Source: Aquimarina sp. BL5 (GTDB taxonomy: Bacteria > Bacteroidota > Bacteroidia > Flavobacteriales > Flavobacteriaceae). Taken from it: 64,000 nt of DNA. The stretch spans positions 3,681,501-3,745,500 of the forward strand of contig NZ_CP031963.1 of the NCBI RefSeq assembly GCF_003443675.1. Reading direction: 5' to 3'. Every line of letters begins with the position of its first letter. Position 1 is the first letter of the stretch. Shown here piece by piece: positions 43,455 to 52,202 of the stretch. Below the pieces are notes generated by a model that was not told the DNA's origin, searched no databases, and worked only from the letters and a program-made list of their open reading frames with translations. The position numbers were made by a program, and so were the translations under genes.

Positions 43455-44711
43455 TTATAAAATTTCTTGTTTCGGTTTGAATATAATACTGTCTAATTTT
43501 GTTTTCATTGGTTCAATATGTTTAAAATAGGCAGGTCGTAAACTATCATTTAGAGGCTTTGAGGCAGGTAAATCTTCTCTGAAAGGATCTACTTCCTTAC
43601 CATTTTTCCAGAAACGGTAACATACATGTGGTCCACTGGTATTCCCTGTCATTCCGATATAACCAATAACATCTCCTTGTCTTACGTATTCTCCTACTTT
43701 TACAGCACGTCTGCTCATATGAAGGTATTGAGTGTCATAGGTAGCATTATGTCGGATTTTTACATATTTTCCGTTTCCTCCTTTGCGTTCTGACTTGGTA
43801 ACTGTACCATCTGCGGTTGCAAGTATCGGAGTCCCAACTGGAGCGGCAAAGTCTGTTCCGCGATGCGGTCTTATTTTGTTTCCGTAATATCGTATTCTCC
43901 GCTTAAGATTATATCTGGAAGAAATTCTACTAAACTGAACAGGTGCTCTAAGAAAAGCTCTACGTAAATTGTTTGCTTCCTGATCAAAATAATCTGATGT
44001 CCCATTAATGGTATCATCTTCGAATTTAAAGGCATATATTGGTTTGCTTCGATGTTCAAAATACGAAGCTTTGATTTCACCAATTCCTGCAGGTATGGTG
44101 TCGTTTATATACTTCTCTGTATAAATAACTTTAAATTGATCTCCAGCTTGAAGTCTTGTGAAGTCTATGGTCCAGGCATAAATGTCTGCCATTTTATAAG
44201 CAACAAGAAAACTAAGATCCATATCATCAAAGGTCTGGGATAGATTGCTCTCTATAGTTCCAGAAGCTATTCTTTCTACTATTTTTACTGGTTTTGCACT
44301 TTTTCTGGCAATAATACTATCTCTAAAATCTACAACAGTGTAGTCAATAAGTCCATTTTGATATACAAAAACTTGCGCCTGCTCTGTAGTGTCTTTAGAT
44401 TTAAGAACAGCATATGCTTTTCCTGCCATAATTCTGGCAACATTAAAGGTATCTTTAATTTTGTTAGAAATTTCAAAAACTTTAGCTCTAGAAATACCGT
44501 GACTATCTAATATAGCTCCAAAACTATCACCTGGGCGGACAGTGTCTCTAACTACTTTGAAGTTGTTAAGATTGAATCCAAACTCTTTAACAACAGGTGG
44601 CTCTTTTATTTTTTCAATTACCTTAGGAAGAACAACTTCTACTTCTTTTTTTTCTTGCTGACATGAAATCAATACTACTGCTAAAAGTAGTATGTAACCT
44701 AAATTCTTCAA
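43455..44711 (-). CDS. M23-family peptidoglycan endopeptidase-like lipoprotein
   Basis: The 418-residue protein has a lipoprotein signal ([15 protein letters not shown]) and probably anchors in the cell envelope. Residues 60-120 look LysM/opacity-like ([18 protein letters not shown]). The C-terminal LytM domain has [20 protein letters not shown] with the His and Asp zinc ligands and [20 protein letters not shown]. The second motif, usually HxH, reads [17 protein letters not shown], so cysteine takes the third-ligand position. It may still bind zinc or be inactive. It lies 6 bases after the tryptophan dioxygenase gene. Confidence 0.92.
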   Translation of the reverse strand: MKNLGYILLLAVVLISCQQEKKEVEVVLPKVIEKIKEPPVVKEFGFNLNNFKVVRDTVRPGDSFGAILDSHGISRAKVFEISNKIKDTFNVARIMAGKAYAVLKSKDTTEQAQVFVYQNGLIDYTVVDFRDSIIARKSAKPVKIVERIASGTIESNLSQTFDDMDLSFLVAYKMADIYAWTIDFTRLQAGDQFKVIYTEKYINDTIPAGIGEIKASYFEHRSKPIYAFKFEDDTINGTSDYFDQEANNLRRAFLRAPVQFSRISSRYNLKRRIRYYGNKIRPHRGTDFAAPVGTPILATADGTVTKSERKGGNGKYVKIRHNATYDTQYLHMSRRAVKVGEYVRQGDVIGYIGMTGNTSGPHVCYRFWKNGKEVDPFREDLPASKPLNDSLRPAYFKHIEPMKTKLDSIIFKPKQEIL

Positions 44712-44717
44712 CTGACT

Positions 44718-45683
44718 CTATTTTGTGGTATTAAATTGATGGGTAACCCATTGTTGTCCCCAATTTTCTTTTTCTTCTGCGCTCCAAAGATCAGGAAAAA
44801 ATATAATCCTTTGAAAACTAGGGGGTAAAAACTTTTTCCAGTTGGTTCCTCCTGTAGCCAATACTTGACCTTTATCTCTATTGAGATACCTGTAGGCGGC
44901 ACCCATATGCATTAATAACCAATTAATATTTACATTGGTGTCAAAAGTACGTAATGCATTAATAAGCTGCACATTATTTTGTTCTTTTTCTGGAAGTTCC
45001 AGATATCTATGATAAATAGTACTCTGTTTTACCTGATGTGCAATACGCATCATTCTAGGTGTATACCTATATTCGAATTGTTTTAGTGTTAATGTTTTTT
45101 CTCCAGTCTTGATATCCGTTGCACCGGACTTCCAGTATAAGTGTTCGTATACTTCTTCCAGTGGATCTTCTTCAGAGAATTGACTTCTTTCTTTACTGTT
45201 TACCAGATTAACTAAAGGAGTAGCATATATTTCTATCATCCTAAATTGTACTGATTGAAATCCACTGGCTGGTAATAAAGACATTCTGTATTTTAGAAAC
45301 TGCTCTTTATCCATTCCTTTGATCATAACATCAAACGAGTCTATTAGTACTCTAAAGTATCTATTGATTCGGTCTAGCTTTTTTGTAAAGAATTCTGCGG
45401 TTTGTAATTTATCATCAATGATCTGTTTTAGCTCGTGAATAATTAACTTAAAGTAAAGCTCGGTGATCTGATGATACATAATAAAAATTTCCTCATCAGG
45501 GAAATGTGTTCTTGGGATTTGTAAACTAAGTAAGGTGTCTAGATGAATATAATCCCAATAAGTAAGGTATCGGTCGTGCAGTAGGCCATCTAAATAGGAT
45601 CCTAGATCCTGACCAGAATTTTTGAACTTTTTCTCGAGTTGCCTAATTTTTTCAGCAATCTCAGGCTTTATGGATTCGTCCAT
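44718..45683 (-). CDS. Tryptophan 2,3-dioxygenase
   Basis: This heme enzyme opens the indole ring of tryptophan to N-formylkynurenine. The 321-residue protein has TYWDYIHLDTLLSLQIPRTH and DEEIFIMYHQITELYFKLII with the substrate-binding His/Arg region. Later come QFRMIEIYATPL, and NWLLMHMGAAYRYL with a candidate heme histidine before LATGGTNWKKFLPPSFQRI. The GTGGT motif of other TDOs is ATGGT here. It shares a TAATG overlap with DUF3108 and lies in its operon. No other kynurenine-pathway gene is adjacent. Confidence 0.93.
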   Translation of the reverse strand: MDESIKPEIAEKIRQLEKKFKNSGQDLGSYLDGLLHDRYLTYWDYIHLDTLLSLQIPRTHFPDEEIFIMYHQITELYFKLIIHELKQIIDDKLQTAEFFTKKLDRINRYFRVLIDSFDVMIKGMDKEQFLKYRMSLLPASGFQSVQFRMIEIYATPLVNLVNSKERSQFSEEDPLEEVYEHLYWKSGATDIKTGEKTLTLKQFEYRYTPRMMRIAHQVKQSTIYHRYLELPEKEQNNVQLINALRTFDTNVNINWLLMHMGAAYRYLNRDKGQVLATGGTNWKKFLPPSFQRIIFFPDLWSAEEKENWGQQWVTHQFNTTK

Positions 45684-46459
45684 TAATCAATTACAATTTT
45701 AAGAGGGTGTTTAAGTCCTTTATAGGCTATTAAATCTGCATTAATAGATCCAACAAGAATATCAGCTTTTATTCTAATCGGCATTCGATTATCATCATCA
45801 CTTACCCAAACTGTTAAACTTTCCTCTTCCTTAAATACTCTTTCTGCTTGCACTATCGGGCGAAATTTTAAACAACGTATTTTGTTACCATTCATTTTAA
45901 CTGTTTCTCTTCCTAAAAAACGTAGTTTAAATAAGTAGTTTTCATTGTCAAAAAACATATTGACTAATTGCTCGTCCCCCTCTTTTAGCGAAGATACATC
46001 AATATTATTTCTTAAATAATAAAATGAAGACATCATATCCTGGATGTTATCCTTGATAGTAAATGTTTCTTTTTTGTTATACTTTTTATTGAATACTTGA
46101 GCTCTTTTGTTTTCATGATCAAAATTAATCTCAATATCTTTTGTGTGCCCTCCTTCATTAATCTTACGAATAAAACGATAAGGTTTGACTTCGGTTTTAT
46201 CTACATATGTTTCATAATAATCTTCTACCTTAAAAAACATACTAAGAACTCCTGAAGATTTTCCTGTACCTACAATATGATGTACCGGCATTCCATTTAG
46301 TGTTTCATTCTTAACCTCTAACGTGGCATAACTAGCGGTAAAAATTCCATAACGAATTTTGAACTTAAACCATTCTCCATTTTCAAAAGAGCTATGAATG
46401 TCTTGAGCAATAGAGGTTGTTGTAATAAAGATTAACAATAAAAGAAGATATCTTTTCAT
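45683..46459 (-). CDS. DUF3108 periplasmic protein
   Basis: The 258-residue protein (ATG at 46459, after the 12 residues of the longer frame) has a clear signal peptide, MKRYLLLLLIFITTTSIAQD. The rest is beta-rich: WFKFKIRYGIFTASYATLEV, then EVKPYRFIRKINEGGHTKDI and VWVSDDDNRMPIRIKADILV, all matching DUF3108. These are periplasmic proteins of unknown, perhaps lipid- or envelope-related function. It leads the operon with TDO, M23 and pgi. Confidence 0.92.
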   Translation of the reverse strand: MKRYLLLLLIFITTTSIAQDIHSSFENGEWFKFKIRYGIFTASYATLEVKNETLNGMPVHHIVGTGKSSGVLSMFFKVEDYYETYVDKTEVKPYRFIRKINEGGHTKDIEINFDHENKRAQVFNKKYNKKETFTIKDNIQDMMSSFYYLRNNIDVSSLKEGDEQLVNMFFDNENYLFKLRFLGRETVKMNGNKIRCLKFRPIVQAERVFKEEESLTVWVSDDDNRMPIRIKADILVGSINADLIAYKGLKHPLKIVID

Positions 46460-46525
46460 AACTGTTTTGGGTGTTGTTTTGTTTAACGTAAACACTATGA
46501 TTAGTAATATTTACAATATCCATTC

Positions 46526-46533
46526 CAAAAATA
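46526..46533 (-). promoter_or_regulatory. TAnnTTTG -7 box of the DUF3108 operon
   Basis: TATTTTTG on the minus strand at 46526-46533, about 67 bases upstream of the DUF3108 ATG, matches the -7 consensus. A good -33 TTG is not seen. Confidence 0.5.
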
Positions 46534-46590
46534 CTATATAATATAAACAGATAAAAGTCGGTGGTATTACTAAATTTTAAAAAAAGTAAT

Positions 46591-46624
46591 AAAAAAAGAG
46601 AGCCACCACAGCTCTCTTTTACTT
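46591..46624 (-). terminator. Bidirectional terminator after hppD
   Basis: GAGAGC (46598-46603) pairs with GCTCTC (46611-46616), extended by AAAA/TTTT, with T-rich tracts on both sides. It lies between hppD and the DUF3108 operon. In the rest of 46460-46847 I see only the -7 box at 46526 and a 44-codon plus-strand frame at 46651-46785 that does not look coding. Confidence 0.8.
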
Positions 46625-46847
46625 TTATTAACCAACTAAAAACTTAAATTATGAGAATAATTATTGTTTTTGGTATAAGCAGTAACCACTCCGCTTATAA
46701 TACAAACATCCGCTTTTTTTGCATAATTATCAAACGAAAACGTTTTTTTATTATGATATTTAACAAAAATTTAGGCAGAAACGAATAATTTTTCAATAAT
46801 CTCAATTTATTAACATATGTTGCTTTAATTTTTCAAGGCTATTTATG

Positions 46848-47987
46848 CTATAAAGTTCCTCTTTGTTCTTGCTCTCTTTCTATCGCTTCAAAAAGAGCTT
46901 TAAAATTACCTTTCCCAAAAGATTGTGCGCCTTTTCTTTGTATTATTTCGAAAAACATGGTCGGACGGTCTAAAATAGGTTTGGTGAAAATTTGTAAAAG
47001 ATAACCCTCATCATCACGGTCAATAAGAATTCCAAGCTCCTTTAATGGTTCGAGATCTTCATCAATTTCTCCAACTCTATCTAAAACAGTTTCATAGTAA
47101 CTGGCAGGTACGGTTAGAAATTCTACTCCACGATTATCAAGTGCTGTAACCGTTTCTATAATATTATCTGTAGCTAGAGCCATATGTTGAACACCTGCTC
47201 CATTATAAAAATCAATATATTCTTCGATTTGAGATTTTTTTCTTCCTTCAGCCGGTTCATTTATAGGAAATTTTATTCTACCATTTCCGTTACTCATTAC
47301 CTTACTCATTAATGCGGTATATTCTGTAGAAATATCTTTGTCATCAAAGGATACCAGTTGTGCAAACCCCATAACTTTAGCATAAAATTCACACCATTTA
47401 TTCATTTCATTCCAGCCAACATTTCCTACCATGTGATCTATATATTTAAGCCCATTATACTCTGTTTTGTAGGATTTGTTCCAAGGCATGTAACCTGGTA
47501 AGAATGCTCCGTGATAATTTTTTCTCTCTACAAATACATGAACAGTTTCTCCATAGGTATGTATCCCAGAAAAAACTACTTTACCATCTTTATCTTCTTT
47601 TGTAATTGGTTTCATATAGGATTCTGCACCACGCTTGGTTGTTTCTTCATAACTTTTTGTAGCATCATCTACCCAAAGCGCAACAACTTTTACACCATCA
47701 CCATGTGCATTAATATGTTTGTTAATGTCTCCATCCGGTTGTAAGGGAGATGTGAGTACTAAAGTAATTTTGTCCTGTCGTAAGACATAAGAAACTCGAT
47801 CCTTAAGACCTGTTTCTAATCCGGCATATGCAATTGGTTGAAACCCCCAAGCTGTTTGATAGTAGTATGCAGCTTGTTTTGCGTTACCGACATATAATTC
47901 TACAAAGTCCGTTCCTAAAAGAGGTAAGAAATCTTCAGCTTCAGGAATTATTTTTTCTAAATTCTGAGAGGATATATTTGTTGACAT
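46848..47987 (-). CDS. hppD: 4-hydroxyphenylpyruvate dioxygenase
   Basis: HPPD converts 4-hydroxyphenylpyruvate to homogentisate in tyrosine breakdown. The 379-residue protein is a two-domain VOC-fold enzyme. It has GLKYIDHMVGNVGWNEMNKW with the first iron histidine, GAGVQHMALATDNIIETVTA with the second, and LDRPTMFFEIIQRKGAQSFG with the glutamate ligand. The C-terminal gating helix region GKGNFKALFEAIEREQEQRG is complete. hmgA, the next enzyme, is encoded upstream with one small gene between. Confidence 0.97.
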   Translation of the reverse strand: MSTNISSQNLEKIIPEAEDFLPLLGTDFVELYVGNAKQAAYYYQTAWGFQPIAYAGLETGLKDRVSYVLRQDKITLVLTSPLQPDGDINKHINAHGDGVKVVALWVDDATKSYEETTKRGAESYMKPITKEDKDGKVVFSGIHTYGETVHVFVERKNYHGAFLPGYMPWNKSYKTEYNGLKYIDHMVGNVGWNEMNKWCEFYAKVMGFAQLVSFDDKDISTEYTALMSKVMSNGNGRIKFPINEPAEGRKKSQIEEYIDFYNGAGVQHMALATDNIIETVTALDNRGVEFLTVPASYYETVLDRVGEIDEDLEPLKELGILIDRDDEGYLLQIFTKPILDRPTMFFEIIQRKGAQSFGKGNFKALFEAIEREQEQRGTL

Positions 47988-48037
47988 AATAGTATAATTT
48001 GATAATTAGTGAATGTGAAAATTGGATGATGGATTTA

Positions 48038-48072
48038 TTTTATTTCAAAAAAAATGATTTTCTGAAATAAAA
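48038..48072. promoter_or_regulatory. 10-bp inverted repeat between the four-helix gene and hppD
   Basis: TTTTATTTCA (48038-48047) and TGAAATAAAA (48063-48072) form a perfect inverted repeat with a 15-base spacer, 51 bases upstream of hppD. It may be an operator, or a weak terminator of the four-helix gene. Confidence 0.4.
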
Positions 48073-48132
48073 CACACTTACCACATAGCTCTAAGATGAG
48101 AAGTTATATCTGTTCTAAAATTTAACATTTCT

Positions 48133-48501
48133 CTATTTATTTAGTGATTTAACAGAAGAACTTATAATTTTATTTAAAATTTTTATAATTGACTCCAATT
48201 CAAATAGCAACGATTTACATTCAGGATAATTCTTTATGGCATCACATATAAACAACCAATATTCTGTTTCATCAGCTTCTTTTATAGCAATCTTCATTTT
48301 GTGAATAAAGTCTTTTTTACTTTCAGCATTTTGCGCTTCTTTAATATTAGCACCAATAGAAGTTCCTGATTTAAGTAATTGATTCGCCAGAACATATTTC
48401 CTAAAAGACTCCAATTCTTCAGAATATTCTACAATTTTGATTGCAAACTCAAAGCTTTTTATAAGAATTACATTGTCTTTATATTTTTCATTAAAAGTCA
48501 T
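48133..48501 (-). CDS. Four-helix-bundle protein (S23/IVS-type)
   Basis: The 122-residue helical protein matches the S23-type family first found in 23S rRNA intervening sequences: VILIKSFEFAIKIVEYSEEL, then KYVLANQLLKSGTSIGANIK, EAQNAESKKDFIHKMKIAIK and EADETEYWLFICDAI. Members form pentameric bundles of unknown function and are often cargo of mobile or variable loci. It lies between hmgA and hppD, where a two-gene catabolic operon would be expected, so a later insertion is likely. Confidence 0.9.
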   Translation of the reverse strand: MTFNEKYKDNVILIKSFEFAIKIVEYSEELESFRKYVLANQLLKSGTSIGANIKEAQNAESKKDFIHKMKIAIKEADETEYWLFICDAIKNYPECKSLLFELESIIKILNKIISSSVKSLNK

Positions 48502-48568
48502 ACATTAGTTTTTTTAAAACCAAGATCAAGAACCTTCTCATTTTCCCATTATCATATTTTCTTATCGA

Positions 48569-49726
48569 CTATTCTAACCAAGATTTATGATACTCTTCAT
48601 CCGCTATTTTCATAGCTTCTTTGGTCACCATAAGTGGTTTAAAAGTGTCCACCATTACCGCTAGCTCATCTGTTTTGGTCTTGCCAATACTTCTTTCTAC
48701 AGCACCTGGATGAGGTCCATGAGGAATACCAGCTGGATGCAGAGAGATATGACCAGCGTCAATATCATTTCTACTCATAAAATCACCATCTACATAATAC
48801 AGAACTTCATCACTATCGATATTACTATGATTGTAAGGAGCAGGAATACTATCAGGATGATAATCGTATAGTCTTGGGACAAATGAACAAACTACAAACG
48901 CATCTGTTTCAAAAGTTTGATGTACCGGAGGTGGCTGATGTATTCTACCAGTAATTGGTTCAAAATCGTGAATTGAGAATGCATACGGAAAGCTGTATCC
49001 ATCATAACCTACTACATCAAAAGGATGGGTGGCATAGATCATATCAAAGATCTCGTCTTGCTTTTTTACTTTGATTAAGAAATCTCCTTTTTCATCATTG
49101 CATTCTAATTCGTAAGGAGCTCTTAGATCTCGCTCACAAAAAGGTGAATGTTCCAGCAATTGTCCAAACCAGTTTCTGTATCTTTTCGGCGTATAAATAG
49201 GTCTTCTGGATTCTACAATAAATAAACGATTATCTATCGTATCAAAATCTAATTTATAGATAGTACCTCTCGGTATTAAAATATAGTCTCCATATTTAAA
49301 ATCCAAATTTCCTAAGTGACTTCTAAATTTACCACTTCCGCGATGTATAAAAATTAATTCATCCGCATCTGTATTTTTATAAAAATACTCTGAAGTAGAT
49401 TCCTGAGGAGCAGACAAAATAATACTTACATCACTATTGGTTAGTACATTTTTTCTACTCTGCAAATAGTCATTTTCTGGCTTTACTTTAAAACCGTGAA
49501 GACGGTAGGATTTAATATTGTTATTAATTGCAATTTCTGGAGCTACACTGTAACTTCCTTTAATTTCTTTTACTTGAGTAGGACGGTGGTTGTGATATGA
49601 ATTAGTAGACATCCCATCAAAACCAATGGTTCCGAATAATTGTTCATAATACAGATTTCCGTCAGGTTTTCTGAATATCGTATGACGCTTAGGAGGTATT
49701 TTACCTAAAGAATGATAAAAAGGCAT
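48569..49726 (-). CDS. hmgA: Homogentisate 1,2-dioxygenase
   Basis: HmgA opens the homogentisate ring to maleylacetoacetate. The 385-residue cupin-type protein has MPFYHSLGKIPPKRHTIFRK and FGTIGFDGMSTNSYHNHRPT near the start, ADELIFIHRGSGKFRSHLGN, FSIHDFEPITGRIHQPPPVH with iron-site histidines, YHPDSIPAPYNHSNIDSDEV and HISLHPAGIPHGPHPGAVER. Together with hppD it forms the tyrosine to homogentisate route. The maleylacetoacetate isomerase and fumarylacetoacetase genes are not in this window. Confidence 0.95.
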   Translation of the reverse strand: MPFYHSLGKIPPKRHTIFRKPDGNLYYEQLFGTIGFDGMSTNSYHNHRPTQVKEIKGSYSVAPEIAINNNIKSYRLHGFKVKPENDYLQSRKNVLTNSDVSIILSAPQESTSEYFYKNTDADELIFIHRGSGKFRSHLGNLDFKYGDYILIPRGTIYKLDFDTIDNRLFIVESRRPIYTPKRYRNWFGQLLEHSPFCERDLRAPYELECNDEKGDFLIKVKKQDEIFDMIYATHPFDVVGYDGYSFPYAFSIHDFEPITGRIHQPPPVHQTFETDAFVVCSFVPRLYDYHPDSIPAPYNHSNIDSDEVLYYVDGDFMSRNDIDAGHISLHPAGIPHGPHPGAVERSIGKTKTDELAVMVDTFKPLMVTKEAMKIADEEYHKSWLE

Positions 49727-49789
49727 GATTTTTAAAGATTATGGTGTTAACTATTAGTTTTTAAAAAAAAGTAATGAAATAGTAAACCC

Positions 49790-49822
49790 CTACCTTATTC
49801 CGGATTTCGTTTGATAAGGTAG
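49790..49822. promoter_or_regulatory. 9-bp inverted repeat upstream of hmgA
   Basis: CTACCTTAT (49790-49798) and ATAAGGTAG (49814-49822) are a perfect inverted repeat with a 15-base spacer, about 65 bases before the hmgA ATG. No T run follows on either strand, which favours an operator over a terminator. Confidence 0.45.
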
Positions 49823-49909
49823 TGTAGTAGCAATAATAAATCCTGCCAGTACAAGCTCATAATAATACAAATATCGTAAATATTTCGATCTTTTTGATAG
49901 TAAAACTTT

Positions 49910-52195
49910 TTAAAACCAGAAACCAACGCTAAAAAACCATTCTCCTTCCTTTTGTTCGGGAGAATATGAATATTTTACTTGTACAGGTCCGGCAAAGGTT
50001 TCTAAACCATATCCAAGCGCATATCCAGAATATTCTGGAGATTCTAGCCATCCGCCATTTTCAAATAACCTGTTTCCCACATTAGCATAATTTGCTGCTA
50101 GATTGATGTGATTTTTTGGAAATATTTCGTAGTCTAAAGTAATAGCTGCTTTTGCAAAACTATTTCCTACAATACTTAAAAAATCGTACCCGTAAAAGGG
50201 AATGTTGTTATTGATCATTTTTGCGCCAAAACCACCAACAAAAAAATTAAGACTTCTTATATTTTGTTCCTCCCATCTGTTACCTGCACTTAACCCTAGG
50301 TTCACTGAAGTTTTATCAAAAACGTTAAAAGCATAGCCAAAATCAGCCTTTGCAATAACAAAATTGCTGTTTTCGCTGTTTGGGTTATCGTCAAATAAAT
50401 AGTAATTAACATTTCCATCAAAGAAAAATCCTGAAGATGGGAAATATTTATTATCGTAGCTGTCAAATTTTAAATATGAAAAAGCGCTCCAGTAATTACT
50501 ATTATCAAAAACAACTCTAGGTAATTGATCTTCATCTTCTCCAATAGTTTCAGAAATAAGCCGGAATCTCCTATATTCAGCTCCAAGACCTAAAGAAAAA
50601 GTTTGATTCAATAAAGTTTCTAAATAGAACTGAGTTTTGAAATCTAAATAATCCAGATTAATCTTATTAACTTCTATATCGGGTAAACTAAAATCTTCTC
50701 TGACCAGCTCATATTGTACGTTTCTATTGAAACGATTGAGACTATTTTTTAAACCAATACTCCAGTAAAAACCTTTGTCTATATAATAGTCTAAATTGTA
50801 TCTGATATTATCTCCTAATGCTACATCGAACGAAAGGACATCGTTATTGAAGAGTAAACTTTTTTTAGTGAAGTTTATCAATGCAGCGGTTTTGTATAAA
50901 TCATCATAATGAAGAGCTAAACGCAATAACATAGTGTTTTCTGATTCTTTAACGTTAAGAACCAGTTCTTTTTCAGAACCTTTATCTATTAATCGATGAC
51001 TTGCTCTATCAAAATTACCTGTGGCAGATAGATTATTAATTCCTTCATAGAGCTTTTTATAGGTAGTGGTTTTTGGGTTATTTAGTTTTAGCTTTAATTT
51101 TCCTTTGATATAGGATCTTGTATATCTTTGATTTCCAGAAATAACCAAGCTATTGATAAGAAGTGTATCAGAGTTTTTAGGAACTTTAGCGAGTGATTTC
51201 GAAGTTTTTTGACGCCTTTTTATTGCTCTTAATTTTTCATAATTAGCGAATGCCGCTTTTTCTCCATTGGCAATAATTTTATCGGCCTGATCAAAAGATA
51301 TTAATGAAAATTCTGAAATAGATGGTTTTATGTAGACATCGGTTTCAGGCATTTTGGTTTTCATGGCTTTAATCGTCCTGAAATTACTTATCTGTAACAT
51401 GATATTAGTTACAGAATTTAATTGGTCTCTTGGTATCAAACTGTCTTGCACATCAATTCCGATTACGATTTCGGCTCCTTTTTTACGAATTTCCTCTATT
51501 GGGTAATTGTTAGCAACACCTCCATCAGTCATTAGAATACCATCTAATTCTATTGGACTGAATATAGAAGGTAATGCGCCACTAGCCGAGACAGCTTCAG
51601 GTAAGTATCCTTTATCCAATAAGATTTGTTCGCCGGTAGCTATATTGGTAGACATGCAGAAAAAAGGAATAGGAAGCTTACTAAAATCATTAACTTCATG
51701 AACGTGAGAGGTTAATCGCGCAAATTCATTAAAAAAATTCTGTCCTTTTGATAGCCCTTTTGGGAGTCCTATTTTGAAATCGTCGAAAGGAAGTGTAAGT
51801 GCATATTTTTCAGAATCCTCGCGTTCATAAAAAGTTTTAGCTTTTCTTGGTAAATCATCCTGTATGAGTACATTAAAATCCACAGCTCTGAAAATCGAGT
51901 CTAACTCTTTAGCAGTATATCCTGATGCATATAACGAGCCTATAATTGCTCCCATACTCGTTCCACCAATGTAATCTATTCTAATTCCAGCTTCTTCAAT
52001 AATTTTTAGAGCGCCAATATGCGCCAATCCTTTAGCTCCACCACCGCTTAAAACTAACCCAACTTTCACATCTTCGTCTTCCGGATTATCATGAATTTCA
52101 AGGATATCTTTATCTTGAGAGAATATGGTTTTGGATGCAAAAAGAACTACCACTACTAACAGTATATTTAGAACTTTATTTGAGGTAGATTGCAT
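49910..52195 (-). CDS. Patatin-like phospholipase with C-terminal outer-membrane barrel
   Basis: The 761-residue protein (ATG at 52195) has a signal peptide. The patatin domain follows: oxyanion GLVLSGGGAKGLAHIGALKI, nucleophile YIGGTSMGAIIGSLYASGYT and the dyad Asp in ILMTDGGVANNYP. A POTRA-like region (SLVISGNQRYTRSYIKGKLK) and a BamA-type barrel (about 470-761) follow, ending FFSVGFWF. It is a PlpD-like type Vd autotransporter/patatin-barrel architecture. It ends the uvrC-patatin pair. Confidence 0.95.
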   Translation of the reverse strand: MQSTSNKVLNILLVVVVLFASKTIFSQDKDILEIHDNPEDEDVKVGLVLSGGGAKGLAHIGALKIIEEAGIRIDYIGGTSMGAIIGSLYASGYTAKELDSIFRAVDFNVLIQDDLPRKAKTFYEREDSEKYALTLPFDDFKIGLPKGLSKGQNFFNEFARLTSHVHEVNDFSKLPIPFFCMSTNIATGEQILLDKGYLPEAVSASGALPSIFSPIELDGILMTDGGVANNYPIEEIRKKGAEIVIGIDVQDSLIPRDQLNSVTNIMLQISNFRTIKAMKTKMPETDVYIKPSISEFSLISFDQADKIIANGEKAAFANYEKLRAIKRRQKTSKSLAKVPKNSDTLLINSLVISGNQRYTRSYIKGKLKLKLNNPKTTTYKKLYEGINNLSATGNFDRASHRLIDKGSEKELVLNVKESENTMLLRLALHYDDLYKTAALINFTKKSLLFNNDVLSFDVALGDNIRYNLDYYIDKGFYWSIGLKNSLNRFNRNVQYELVREDFSLPDIEVNKINLDYLDFKTQFYLETLLNQTFSLGLGAEYRRFRLISETIGEDEDQLPRVVFDNSNYWSAFSYLKFDSYDNKYFPSSGFFFDGNVNYYLFDDNPNSENSNFVIAKADFGYAFNVFDKTSVNLGLSAGNRWEEQNIRSLNFFVGGFGAKMINNNIPFYGYDFLSIVGNSFAKAAITLDYEIFPKNHINLAANYANVGNRLFENGGWLESPEYSGYALGYGLETFAGPVQVKYSYSPEQKEGEWFFSVGFWF

Positions 52196-52202
52196 GAGAA
52201 AT

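Noticed and set aside
46651..46785. 44-codon plus-strand frame after the hppD terminator
   Set aside because: Composition (Ile, Phe, Asn, Lys, Arg runs) is what AT-rich noncoding DNA gives, there is no promoter box, and nothing resembles a known leader peptide.
48133..48501. Four-helix-bundle gene as sign of a split 23S rRNA nearby
   Set aside because: No 23S rRNA sequence is present in the window; free-standing copies of this family are common.
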